From Phenylobacterium montanum (GTDB lineage: Bacteria > Pseudomonadota > Alphaproteobacteria > Caulobacterales > Caulobacteraceae): 64,000 bases of DNA. Positions within the stretch are counted from its first letter, which is position 1. Each line of letters begins with the position of its first letter. The notes beneath the pieces were generated by a model. It did no database searches, had not been told where the DNA came from, and saw only the letters and a program-made list of their open reading frames with translations. Positions 48,475 to 57,086 of the stretch are shown piece after piece. The position numbers and the translations under genes are program-made. The stretch is taken from positions 2,078,501-2,142,500 of the forward strand of contig NZ_CP073078.1 of NCBI RefSeq assembly GCF_018135625.1, read 5' to 3'.

Positions 48475-49782
48475 TCAGCCCGTGCAGAGCGGACCGGCGT
48501 TGGAGGTGAACACCCCCTGGAACGAGAACTTGCCCGCCGTGCCGGTCGACCGGGTGCGGTAGAACCAGTCGTGGAAGGCTAGGTCCTGGAAGTGATAGGT
48601 GTAGCCGCCCGCGCCCTTGATGGCGTATTCGGCCACGCCGGTCAGGGGATCGCCGTCTTCCAGGTTGTTCTGGCAGCCTTGGACCTGACCGGTATTGCCC
48701 CAGGCTGGCGTCAGATCGTCGGCGTTGCCGCCGGGTACGTTGGCCTGCACGAACGGGTCGTCCATCCACTCGGCCATCTCGTGCGACCAGATCACCACGT
48801 CATCGACGTTCTGGAAGATGCCCGAGTCGATGTAGGAGCCGACCGCGTAGGTCTGGGTGCCCTTGCTGTCGCCGAAGGCCGAGTGATAGCCGAGCACGCA
48901 ACAGCCGCCGCCTTCGGTCTGAACCAAGTTGTAGGTCAGAATGATCGGCAGCTGGGTCGGGCCGGAATACTGGTAGACGATGTTCTCGACCAGGGTGTCG
49001 TAGGCGAAGATGTCGATGGCTCCGATGGTCACCGAGCCAGTGGTGTCGCCGCAGACCGCCGGCACGCCGGTAAAGGTCTGCGACTGACCGTCAGGCGCGA
49101 ACATGTCGACGATGATCGGCTTGGCGATCGCCGGCTTCAGCTGGACGCCATAGTTGGTGTTCTTGACCAGACTCCAGAAGTTGGCGCGCTGGAAGGCGCT
49201 GATTAGCTGCGAATTGACCCCGCCGCCGCCGACATGCCAGCCGTTGGAATAGATGTCGTTCGGGGTGAACAGCGGCGAATTGTAGAAGCGCTTGGCCACC
49301 GAGACGTTATCGCCGCAGGCCGGCTTGGTCGGATCGAGCACGGTGCCGTCCTCGAAATGCACCCGCGCGATGATCGGCAGATAGGACACTACCGACGGGG
49401 TGGCGGTGTTGGCGGGGTTGTAGGGGCTGCTGCCGACCATGGACATGGTGTAGGTGTTCCCGTCCAGCGGCGAGGTGATCTGACCGGTCCAGAAGGGAAT
49501 GGTCTGGCTGGCCGCCGCCTGCTTGACCAGCACGTCCAGGCTGGCGTGCGGGTGGGGGATGCTGGCGCCGCGCGCATGCCAGGTGTTGACCGGCGCGATG
49601 TGGCCCGTCGACTTGCCCAGGTGGAATTTCTCCGGATGCACCAGAGCGCCCGGATCGATCCGTGCTGAGGCCGACACCGCCACGGCCGAAGCCATCGCCA
49701 CCGCGGCGAAGGCTGTCGCCACTCGCAACACCTTCTGAGCCTTGCCCGACGGGCCTACGCCCCCTGATAGGTAACTTATCAT
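48475..49782 (-). CDS. Exported protein with HExxE-like motif, function unknown
   Basis: A 435-aa secreted protein. The signal peptide (~15-40, VLRVATAFAAVAMASAVAVSA) is followed by a Ser/Thr/Gly/Asn-rich beta-type sequence with Cys pairs and GGGCCVLGYH (~290). The segment VIWSHEMAEWMDDPFVQ (~325) resembles the HExxE-x(n)-DP element of some secreted metalloprotease-like proteins (the exordium-like pattern HELAE..TDP), so a metal-dependent hydrolase is possible. ATG 49782 follows GGGAGGG; a longer frame starts at 49845. The secretin gene lies downstream on the same strand, ~365 nt away. Confidence 0.8.
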   Translation of the reverse strand: MISYLSGGVGPSGKAQKVLRVATAFAAVAMASAVAVSASARIDPGALVHPEKFHLGKSTGHIAPVNTWHARGASIPHPHASLDVLVKQAAASQTIPFWTGQITSPLDGNTYTMSMVGSSPYNPANTATPSVVSYLPIIARVHFEDGTVLDPTKPACGDNVSVAKRFYNSPLFTPNDIYSNGWHVGGGGVNSQLISAFQRANFWSLVKNTNYGVQLKPAIAKPIIVDMFAPDGQSQTFTGVPAVCGDTTGSVTIGAIDIFAYDTLVENIVYQYSGPTQLPIILTYNLVQTEGGGCCVLGYHSAFGDSKGTQTYAVGSYIDSGIFQNVDDVVIWSHEMAEWMDDPFVQANVPGGNADDLTPAWGNTGQVQGCQNNLEDGDPLTGVAEYAIKGAGGYTYHFQDLAFHDWFYRTRSTGTAGKFSFQGVFTSNAGPLCTG

Positions 49783-50204
49783 GACTGCAACAACCCTCCC
49801 TTGGGAAAACTCCCCGCCCGCGGGTAGCAGGCGACCCCTGAGCATGGCTCCGGTTCGGCTACTCGTATAACGGCGATTTTGGAATGCAAGGGAGCACGGA
49901 GCAAAAATTTGCTAGAAATTTGGCCGAAAGAACAGGAAATTCCTTGACGATTAACCCGGAACGCGCCTTCGGCTCACAAAAGCGCCAAGTCTGAACACCG
50001 TTGAAATCGTGCAGGCTCGCTTCGACAACCTGTTCTGGGGTGTAAAATTTCTCTCATCTGGAGAATCTCAGCAGAAAAAGACTACATCGAAGGCGTTAAC
50101 CGCGCCGATCCGAAAGGCGCAGAGGCCGACTTTTTCGTCGGCTTTCCGCAAAATGTCCCAGATCGACACACTTATAAATAGCAATCGTTGCAGGAGCGGG
50201 CGCC
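49783..50204. other. AT-richer intergenic region, no gene supported
   Basis: This 422-nt gap is clearly lower in GC than its surroundings, especially 49860-50190. It contains TTAACC at 49951 and 50096 (CtrA half-site-like), a GAATC at 50063, and a 6-bp hairpin (GCCGAC / GTCGGC, T-rich loop, 50125-50142). A 74-codon rightward frame (50009-50233) has no ribosome site and overlaps the peptidase stop. The promoter of the exported-protein gene should be at the left end. Confidence 0.4.
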
Positions 50205-52595
50205 TCACCAGCGAACGTTGTAATTTCCTGTAACAATCGTCGCGCCGGCCCGGTCCCAGAGCATCACATCGACCGGTCGCGCCTGCGGCGAGCTCGCGGC
50301 CGCAGGCCAGTCGGGCGAATAACGGGCATACTGAACCTGCAACGATCCATGCCCCGGCGGCCTCAGCGAAATCGCCATGGCCCGCAGCGGGCCCTGCCAG
50401 CTCATGTGCGCCGTCTGCCCGGGTTGCGACAGGATCGGCGACGGCTTGCCGTCGACCTCGACAGGGCCGACCGGCGCATCGGCGCGCAGCACAAGGTCGA
50501 GCTGCTCCCCGGGCGCCAGGTCGGCCCTGACCGTCAAGGCGCCGCCGGGCCCGTGCAGGAGCACGAGCGGCGATGGCGAAGACGGCGGCGCGCCCTTGGC
50601 AAGCGCGGCCCAGACCGGTTGGCGGAAGGTCGGCAGCGAATGACGCTGGACCAGGCCCCCGTCGGCGGCCAGCACCGCGCGCGCCCAAGGATCCGGCGCA
50701 AATGGACTGACGCGGAAGGCCCGGCCTTGATCACGGTCGATCACATAGAGCGGCTCGGCGGCGGCGGGGTGGCGCGGGCTCCACGGGTCTGTGAAGCGCA
50801 GCCCAAGCGCCAGGACAAGACCGGACGCGGCAATGCCGAAGCCGGGCGCCAGGCGCCTGAACTTTGGCCCGTCCTCCGGCCAGGCCAGGGGCCAGACCGA
50901 AAGGCTTGCAAGCCAGATCGGCGCCGCCGGCAGCTCCGGCACGTCGAGTCCTTGCAGCAGATTGTGCATCAGCTCGCCGGTCCAGGCGATCGAGGCTGCA
51001 GCCAGGGCCGCCGTGATCGCCCAGCTGGTCAGGCTGCGCGCGCGGCCCAGGTCCAGCACGACGGCGGCGAGCACTGCGACCAGCAGCGGCCAGGCGACGG
51101 TGTGGGCCGTGGTCGGCGCCAGGACCTGCAGGGCGACCGCAGCAGCCAGCGGAACCAGCAACAGGCCAAGCCAGCTCTCCGGGAGCCTCGCCGGGCGGCC
51201 AAACACCGCCAGGGCCAGCACCGCCACCAGGCCGCCCTCGATCAGCCCGGCGATATCGCCGCCCAGCACCGAACATGCGACGCCCGCGAGCAGAGCTGCT
51301 GCCGCGCCTGTGATGCGAGCTCGCCCCTCGCCGGCGGCGGCCGCCACCGACACCGCCGCTCCAGCGCCAGCCAGGGCCATGGCGACCTCGAAGGCGGCGA
51401 AGCGGGCCAGGAGCCCCCGCCCCTCGATCCAACCAAAGCCGAACCCGGTGAGCAGGCGGGTCAGGTGCAGCGCGAGCGCGCACGCCGCCAGGACCAGGAG
51501 ACTGAGCCCGGCGCCCCGGGCGACCTCGACCCAGCCGATCGGCTCGCGTCTCTGGGCCCGCCAGGCCGCGAACCCCAGCAGCAAGACAATCAGGCCGACC
51601 ACGACCCAGCCTGCGGCCTGTGGGTAGGAAACCAGCACCAGTCCGAACAGGCTGCCATAGACGGCGTCCGGCTCCCGCCGCGGCAAGGCCTGGGCGAAGG
51701 CCATGGCCCGGGCGACGCCCAGAACCTGGTCGCCCATGTGCTGCACTGAGCCCTGGTCGAGAGCCGCAGGGGTCGAACTGGGTGAATGGTAGTCGAACTC
51801 GCGGCCGATGAAGGCGAAGTTCAGGCCCGTCGCGCCATGCGCCTTGGCCACCGTAAAATCGGTGTCGTTCGGCAGCTGCTTGTAGAGGAATACAGAGAGC
51901 GAGGTGGCGGAGGGCCGGGGCGCTGTCTTGCGGTAAAGGTCGATCGCCCCGCCGTTGCCTTCGCCGGTCTCGAACATGGCGGCGCGGCCACCCCCGCCTC
52001 TGGCCTCCATGTTGAGCACGAAGCCGATGCGGCGGGCGAGCGGGCTCTCATCAAAGAAGGCCTGGGCGCCCAGCAGGCCCGCCTCCTCGCCGTCGGTGAT
52101 CACCAGCATGACGTCGCGCGCCGGGGTCCCGCCGGCCTCGATCGCGCGCACGGTCTCCAGCGCGGTCGCCACCCCGGCCATGTCGTCGGCGGCGCCGGGC
52201 GAGCCCGGAACGCTGTCATAGTGGGCCATCAAGGCCAGGGCCGGCAGGCTGCGGTCACGCCCTGGCAGCACGCCGATCACGTTCTCGACGGGGGCCAGGG
52301 CGCCGAACGCCTCGCTCCGTCGGGCCTCGTAGCGCTGGCCGATCGCACGCTGAATCCGGGGTGAAAGGCCCAGGGCCGTCATCCGGACGATCAGCCGGTC
52401 GCGCACCGCCGCATTGGCCGCCGAGCCGACGGGGTGCGGGACTTGAGCCATGGCCTCGATATCGGCCATCGCCCGGCCGGCGGAAAACACCTGGCCCGAT
52501 GCGCTGGCCGGAAGCGGCTCGGGGGTCCTGGCGCCGCTGTAGAACAACAAGATTCCGACCGCCAAAGCGGCGGCCAGGGCGACCAGCCTTCCCAT
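50205..52595 (-). CDS. M28-family metallopeptidase with membrane domain
   Basis: A 796-aa protein. An N-terminal helix (~3-20) anchors a periplasmic M28 aminopeptidase domain (~40-330). The co-catalytic zinc set is visible: H125-x-D127 in AHYDSVPG, D137 in GAADDMAG, E170-E171 in TDGEEAGLL, Glu ~197 in NMEARG and His in EFDYHSPSSTP. From ~350 to ~620 there are eight or so hydrophobic helices, and the last ~170 residues form a soluble C-terminal domain. This matches Fxna/ER-type M28 proteins. GGAGG precedes ATG 52595; a longer frame starts at 52634. Probably trims peptides at the inner-membrane surface. Confidence 0.92.
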   Translation of the reverse strand: MGRLVALAAALAVGILLFYSGARTPEPLPASASGQVFSAGRAMADIEAMAQVPHPVGSAANAAVRDRLIVRMTALGLSPRIQRAIGQRYEARRSEAFGALAPVENVIGVLPGRDRSLPALALMAHYDSVPGSPGAADDMAGVATALETVRAIEAGGTPARDVMLVITDGEEAGLLGAQAFFDESPLARRIGFVLNMEARGGGGRAAMFETGEGNGGAIDLYRKTAPRPSATSLSVFLYKQLPNDTDFTVAKAHGATGLNFAFIGREFDYHSPSSTPAALDQGSVQHMGDQVLGVARAMAFAQALPRREPDAVYGSLFGLVLVSYPQAAGWVVVGLIVLLLGFAAWRAQRREPIGWVEVARGAGLSLLVLAACALALHLTRLLTGFGFGWIEGRGLLARFAAFEVAMALAGAGAAVSVAAAAGEGRARITGAAAALLAGVACSVLGGDIAGLIEGGLVAVLALAVFGRPARLPESWLGLLLVPLAAAVALQVLAPTTAHTVAWPLLVAVLAAVVLDLGRARSLTSWAITAALAAASIAWTGELMHNLLQGLDVPELPAAPIWLASLSVWPLAWPEDGPKFRRLAPGFGIAASGLVLALGLRFTDPWSPRHPAAAEPLYVIDRDQGRAFRVSPFAPDPWARAVLAADGGLVQRHSLPTFRQPVWAALAKGAPPSSPSPLVLLHGPGGALTVRADLAPGEQLDLVLRADAPVGPVEVDGKPSPILSQPGQTAHMSWQGPLRAMAISLRPPGHGSLQVQYARYSPDWPAAASSPQARPVDVMLWDRAGATIVTGNYNVRW

Positions 52596-52697
52596 GCGAA
52601 AACCTCCGGCCCGGCTATCCCGCCGGCGCCGCAAGCCTGTGGCAATTCGAGCAGGTTGAGAACCGCAAAACGGCCGATGGGCCGTAGCGGGACGCCG

Positions 52698-53045
52698 CTA
52701 GAACGGCATCTCCTGAGCCCAGGACTTGCTCGCCTCGGGTTGGCCCGGCTTGGAGCCGCGGGCCGGTCTGGGCGGAACCGCCGCCACCTGAGGGCGCGCG
52801 GGCATGGCGCCAAGGATCGGCAGAACAGGCCCAAGTCCACGAGCACGACGGGTAAAGACTACAACCTTCCCGCCATGGTCGCGAGCATGGTCACCGTACC
52901 ACCATGCCAAGTGTCTGCCTGACCAGCTGTAAACGCTGTCCCCGCCCAGGAAGGCGATATGCTTGCCCCTGAGGCTGATGATGCGGCCGGTTTCCACTTC
53001 CAACCAAGCGTAAACCTCGCCGGATCGTCCGTAGAGTGGCTCCAT
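52698..53045 (-). CDS. 4-fold beta flap protein
   Basis: A 115-aa protein whose first ~75 residues show four short beta repeats of the kind GxVYAWLE-GRIISLRGKHIAFLGGDSVYSW-GRHLAWW-GDHARDHGGKVVVF. This is the pattern of the 4-fold beta flap family, a small fold of unknown function. The C-terminal ~40 residues are Pro/Arg/Ala-rich and disordered-looking. AGGAAGCAGGA precedes the ATG. It starts a short stretch upstream of the M28 peptidase gene. Confidence 0.8.
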   Translation of the reverse strand: MEPLYGRSGEVYAWLEVETGRIISLRGKHIAFLGGDSVYSWSGRHLAWWYGDHARDHGGKVVVFTRRARGLGPVLPILGAMPARPQVAAVPPRPARGSKPGQPEASKSWAQEMPF

Positions 53046-53200
53046 GTGGTCCTGCTTCCTACCAGCGCGCCTTGCGAACTATGGACTATAGCGCTCTAGC
53101 GTCATAGCTGCCCGCGCTTGTTGAATAGTTAGTTAATCGTCCTCGGTCTGACCAGCACGAGGCCGAATTAGATTGAACCGAGTCGCAGCGGTCACACCAA

Positions 53201-54271
53201 TCAAGCGCGCCTCGGCAGGAAACGGGCGCGCAGCCAGCGTCGCACGGGGGCATCGACCCGGCGGTCGAGCCAGGTGGCGAACCAGACCAGGAACAGCAGG
53301 AAAAGAGCGCCGATCAACAGCGCCCGCCAATCGGCCGGAACCCTGGGGCCATGCTTCAGGGCCACGCGGATCAGGTTCCCGATCGGCTGGTGCACGATAT
53401 AGACGCCGTAGGAGACCAGGCCCACATGGCTGAACAGCCGGCCAGTCCAGGCGCCGGGCTCGAACCGCGCCGCCGCGATCAGCAGGGCCGGAAAGCCAAA
53501 CAGCACCACCGCCAGCTCGAACATCGCCGTGGCATGGTTCGACGGCCTCCAGGCCAGAATCGCGGTCAGGGCGGCCATCGCGACCCAGGCCGCCAGCTCC
53601 GACTTCTGCTCCCGCTCACCAAAGAAGCGGAACACCAGCACGCCCATGAAGAACGAGAACGTCACCCGCGCCAGGGCGGCCCACTGGTCGGTGGCGTTGA
53701 AGCCGACGTCGAGCGAATCGTAGCGCAGCTCGGCCGCGACCACGCCCGCCGCGCCGACGGCGATGATGGCCAGCAGCACGCCGGTCTTCATGAACCTGGC
53801 GGCGGCGGCATAGAGGAAATTGGCGACCAACTCGGGCAGAAGGGTCCACACGGGCCCGTCGAGCGACGAGCCGTTGGCCTTGAGCCCCGGGAACAGGGGG
53901 ATCATGAAGAGGCCGGTCGCGATGGCCTCGGCCAGCCTGACGGGGTTCCACCAGCCGCGCGGGTCGGTGACCACGGCGATGGTCGCCACCGCGACCCCGA
54001 GCAGGAGGCCGACCGCGTAGAGCGGATAGAGCCGGATCAGCCGCGTACGGACGAACTCCCAGAAGAAGCCGCCCCGCTCAAGCCTCTGGCCGTAGGCGTG
54101 GGCCACCACGAAGCCGCTGACGAGATAGAACAGGTCGACCGCCAGGAAGCTCTCGGGCACCCGGATCGGCCCGAACAGGAAGCCGACATGGCGCATCACC
54201 ACCAGGAAGGCGCCGACGCCGCGCAGGCCGTCCAGGGTCTGAAACGCCCGGCGCGCCGGAGCCTTGTCCAT
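53201..54271 (-). CDS. Acyltransferase family 3 membrane protein
   Basis: A 356-aa inner-membrane protein with about ten helices. The opening QTLDGLRGVGAFLVVMRHV carries the acyltransferase-3 catalytic His and is followed by FLAVDLFYLVSGFVVAHAYGQRL and RLIRLYPLY. These enzymes O-acetylate or acylate polysaccharides, lipid A-like molecules or small secondary metabolites. The substrate cannot be predicted. GGGGAGAAGG precedes the ATG. Confidence 0.93.
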   Translation of the reverse strand: MDKAPARRAFQTLDGLRGVGAFLVVMRHVGFLFGPIRVPESFLAVDLFYLVSGFVVAHAYGQRLERGGFFWEFVRTRLIRLYPLYAVGLLLGVAVATIAVVTDPRGWWNPVRLAEAIATGLFMIPLFPGLKANGSSLDGPVWTLLPELVANFLYAAAARFMKTGVLLAIIAVGAAGVVAAELRYDSLDVGFNATDQWAALARVTFSFFMGVLVFRFFGEREQKSELAAWVAMAALTAILAWRPSNHATAMFELAVVLFGFPALLIAAARFEPGAWTGRLFSHVGLVSYGVYIVHQPIGNLIRVALKHGPRVPADWRALLIGALFLLFLVWFATWLDRRVDAPVRRWLRARFLPRRA

Positions 54272-54374
54272 GCCCTTCTCCCCGCTGGTCCAGCCCCCCT
54301 CGCATCGCTGCGAGTCGGTCGAACCCTGTTTTCAGAGGAGGCTAGGCTTCACCTTGACCTGGGGCAATGCGCGG

Positions 54375-55550
54375 TCAGGCGACGAGGTTCGCGGTCGGGG
54401 CCGCCGCCGCGCTGTCCGGGAACACCCGGCTGTCGAGGGTACGGCGATCCAGGCCCAGATGATCGCGCAGCACGCCCTTGAACACCTGGCGCACGTCGAG
54501 GGTGGGCGCCAGGTCTCGATTTTCGAACAGGGCGTCAGGCTTCAGGGTTGGCCAGTCGCCGACGATGCCGCCCCGTTTCAAGGCGCCGCCGGCGAGTATC
54601 ATCGCTCCGGCGGTTCCATGGTCGGTGCCGCCGGTGCCGTTGATGTGCGCCGTGCGGCCGAACTCGGTCGCGGCCACGACCACCGTCCGGCTCCACGCCG
54701 GCCCGAGGCCCTCCTGCAGGCCGGCGACCACGTCGTCCAGCACTTGCAGATGGTTGGCCAACTGCCCCTCGGCCGCGCCCTGATTGGCATGGGTGTCAAA
54801 GCCGGTCAGTGAGATCACCGCCACCTGCGGGCCGCCCTCGGCGGTGAGGAACCGGGCGGCAGTGACGGCGAAGCCCTTGACGTCGCGCTGTCCGACGGAG
54901 AGGCCGCCCAGGGCGTCGGCGGTCGCCTCGGTCTGCATGCCTGAGGCCAACGCCGGCCCCAGCAGCGGGTCGCCCAGATAGAGCTCCTGCAGCGCCTGGG
55001 AGACCCGCGTTATGTCCGGCGTCAGCCGGCCGCCCGGCGACCATGACTGGGTCTCGATCGGCCCTTTCAGGATCAGCGGTGACTGGGCGCCGATCGAGAG
55101 GGCCTTGATCGGCCGCCCTGGCCCGGAAGCCGCCAGCGCCCGGTTCAGCCAGCCGGTGGCCGAGCCATAGAGGCGGGCGCCGCCGGTTTCCAGGAGGTCC
55201 TGGGCCTCGAAATGCGAGCGGATGCGCTCGGGGATAGCCACGGCGGGCGCGATGCGCGCCTGGCCCTGCCCAGCCAGAGCGGCGATGGTCGCGAGCTTGG
55301 GATGCAGGCCGAAATCGGCGTCCAGCTTCAGCGCCCTGTCTGCCGGGATCGCGATGGGACCGCGCAAGGCCAGATAGTCGGGATCGCCGAGGGGCGGGGC
55401 GACCGACAGGCCGTCCATGGCTCCGCGGCAGACGATCACCACCAGCTTGCGGTCGCCGGCGGGGCTGGCCGCGATCGCGGGGGCTGCCAGGAAGGTGACG
55501 CCGACGGCCCCCAGGGCCTTCAGGGCGTCTCTGCGGGAGGAATCGGTCAT
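54375..55550 (-). CDS. DUF1501 protein, Tat signal
   Basis: A 391-aa protein with a twin-arginine signal (SRRDALKALGAVGVTFLAAPA). The DUF1501 (alkaline phosphatase-like core) shows LVVIVCRGAMDGLSVAPPLGDPDY, LTGFDTHANQG and TEFGRTAHINGTGGTDHGTAG. Its ATG overlaps the stop of the DUF1800 gene (ATGA), so the two are translationally coupled, a widely conserved pairing. The function of the pair is unknown; the alkaline-phosphatase-fold suggests a metal-dependent hydrolase. Confidence 0.93.
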   Translation of the reverse strand: MTDSSRRDALKALGAVGVTFLAAPAIAASPAGDRKLVVIVCRGAMDGLSVAPPLGDPDYLALRGPIAIPADRALKLDADFGLHPKLATIAALAGQGQARIAPAVAIPERIRSHFEAQDLLETGGARLYGSATGWLNRALAASGPGRPIKALSIGAQSPLILKGPIETQSWSPGGRLTPDITRVSQALQELYLGDPLLGPALASGMQTEATADALGGLSVGQRDVKGFAVTAARFLTAEGGPQVAVISLTGFDTHANQGAAEGQLANHLQVLDDVVAGLQEGLGPAWSRTVVVAATEFGRTAHINGTGGTDHGTAGAMILAGGALKRGGIVGDWPTLKPDALFENRDLAPTLDVRQVFKGVLRDHLGLDRRTLDSRVFPDSAAAAPTANLVA

Positions 55551-56989
55551 CGGCGTTGGAACTCCGGCGACATCAGCATCAGGGTCAGGGCTTCCGAGCG
55601 CGACTCGGCGCGGGTGATGGCCGTGGCTACGGCGGACGTCAGGCGGACGCCGAGCGCGGCCTGGGCCAGGGTCACAGGCTCGGCCGGGGCATGGGCGTCG
55701 GCGAAGCCTGCCGCCCAGGTCAGGCGCTTGACCACTGCGTCGGGCGCCGCCCAATCTGAAGCCTGCTCGGACCAGCCGTTGGGCTGCGGGGCGCTGAACG
55801 GCCGCTGGCCGAGCGCAGTCAGGGGCTGCAGCACATCGTGCGGGGCGGCGGCCGGGACGGCGCCGACCGCGCGGTAGCTGGAGACAAGGAATTCGTTCGG
55901 CGTCTTGAATTTGCGCGCCGCAGGCTCCCAGGCCTCCGGGGCGGTCACCAGACTGCGGGCGAGCTCGGCCAGGTCACCACGGCTGTCTAGGAAGCTCGTG
56001 CGCAGGCGGACCACCAAGGACGGCGGCGGCTCGTCGGCGACGAAATGAACCGCCAGTTTGCGGGCGATGTGATCGGCGGTCGCCGGATGGGCGGCGAGAT
56101 CGGCAAGGATTCGACGGGCCTCGTCCTCGCCGCCGGCCGGATAGGTGCGGCCCATCACCGTCCGCGCGCCCGGCTCATGCAGCTGGGGCCGAAACAGGAA
56201 GCGGCCCTGCCGTTCGGCCGGCTCCCGCTCGCCACCGATGCTCCAGCCGGTCAGGGCGCGGGCGAATTCGGTGACGTCGGCCTGGCTGTAGCCGGCGTCG
56301 GCGCCCACCGAGTGCAGTTCCATGATCTCCCGAGCCAGGTTTTCGTTCAGACCCATCTGGCGGCGCTGGCCGGCCAGGCTGTTCGGTCCGGCCGAGCGGG
56401 CCTGGTCCAGGTACTCCAGCATCCCGGGATGGCTAGACGAGGCGACCAGAAGATCCTCGAACCGGCCGAACACGTGCGGGCGGATCGCCTCGCGCTCGAA
56501 CGGGCCGACCAGCACTGCGGACTGCACCTTGACCGCCGAGACGGTGAAGTGGTTGGCCCAGAACAGGGTCCACCGCTCGCGAAACGGCGTCGCGGTTTCC
56601 GCGGCCAGCACGGTGCGGGCGAGGATTTCGTCGGCGACACCATCCAGCAGCGGCCTCAACGCCACCTTACGCTCTCGCTGCAACGGGCTCTTCGCGCGTC
56701 GCTCGCTGTCCGACATGGCCTGGGGCTCTGACGGCTCGGCAGAAGGAGCCGCCTTGGCTTCGGCCTTGACGTCCTTGACCTCGTCCCGATAGGCGAGCAG
56801 GGCCATCAGACGGTCGCGGCTGTCCGGCAGCGCGCCGGCCGGCTGATCGGCGCCGCCGGGACGGATCTGGCCTTCCAGCCAGGCGACGGGATCGGGTCTG
56901 GCCGCCGCCAGTTCACCCGGACGCGCGCCCAAGCCAAACCGCGTGACGGCTATGGCGGCGCGCAGATCGTCTGAAACACCGGCGGTCAT
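55547..56989 (-). CDS. DUF1800 protein
   Basis: A 480-aa protein of the DUF1800 family, with RFGLGARPGE near the N terminus, FWANHFTVS, HPGMLEYLDQARS, NENLAREIMELHSVGADAGYSQADVTEFARALTGW and the C-terminal MLMSPEFQRR. No signal peptide is apparent, so it may travel with its DUF1501 partner's Tat signal as a complex (inference). It overlaps the downstream DUF1501 gene by 4 nt. Role unknown. Confidence 0.93.
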   Translation of the reverse strand: MTAGVSDDLRAAIAVTRFGLGARPGELAAARPDPVAWLEGQIRPGGADQPAGALPDSRDRLMALLAYRDEVKDVKAEAKAAPSAEPSEPQAMSDSERRAKSPLQRERKVALRPLLDGVADEILARTVLAAETATPFRERWTLFWANHFTVSAVKVQSAVLVGPFEREAIRPHVFGRFEDLLVASSSHPGMLEYLDQARSAGPNSLAGQRRQMGLNENLAREIMELHSVGADAGYSQADVTEFARALTGWSIGGEREPAERQGRFLFRPQLHEPGARTVMGRTYPAGGEDEARRILADLAAHPATADHIARKLAVHFVADEPPPSLVVRLRTSFLDSRGDLAELARSLVTAPEAWEPAARKFKTPNEFLVSSYRAVGAVPAAAPHDVLQPLTALGQRPFSAPQPNGWSEQASDWAAPDAVVKRLTWAAGFADAHAPAEPVTLAQAALGVRLTSAVATAITRAESRSEALTLMLMSPEFQRR

Positions 56990-57086
56990 GCAAGACTTCC
57001 CAGCTTCGCGCCCCAGAAGGAACCTAGGCCGCCAAATCGATCATTTTATGTCGCCCCTGCCACGCGCCCTGAAACCTCTGGAACCC

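Noticed and set aside
50009-50233. A 74-codon rightward open frame
   Set aside because: No ribosome site or recognisable feature; overlaps the end of the M28 peptidase gene in AT-rich spacer DNA.
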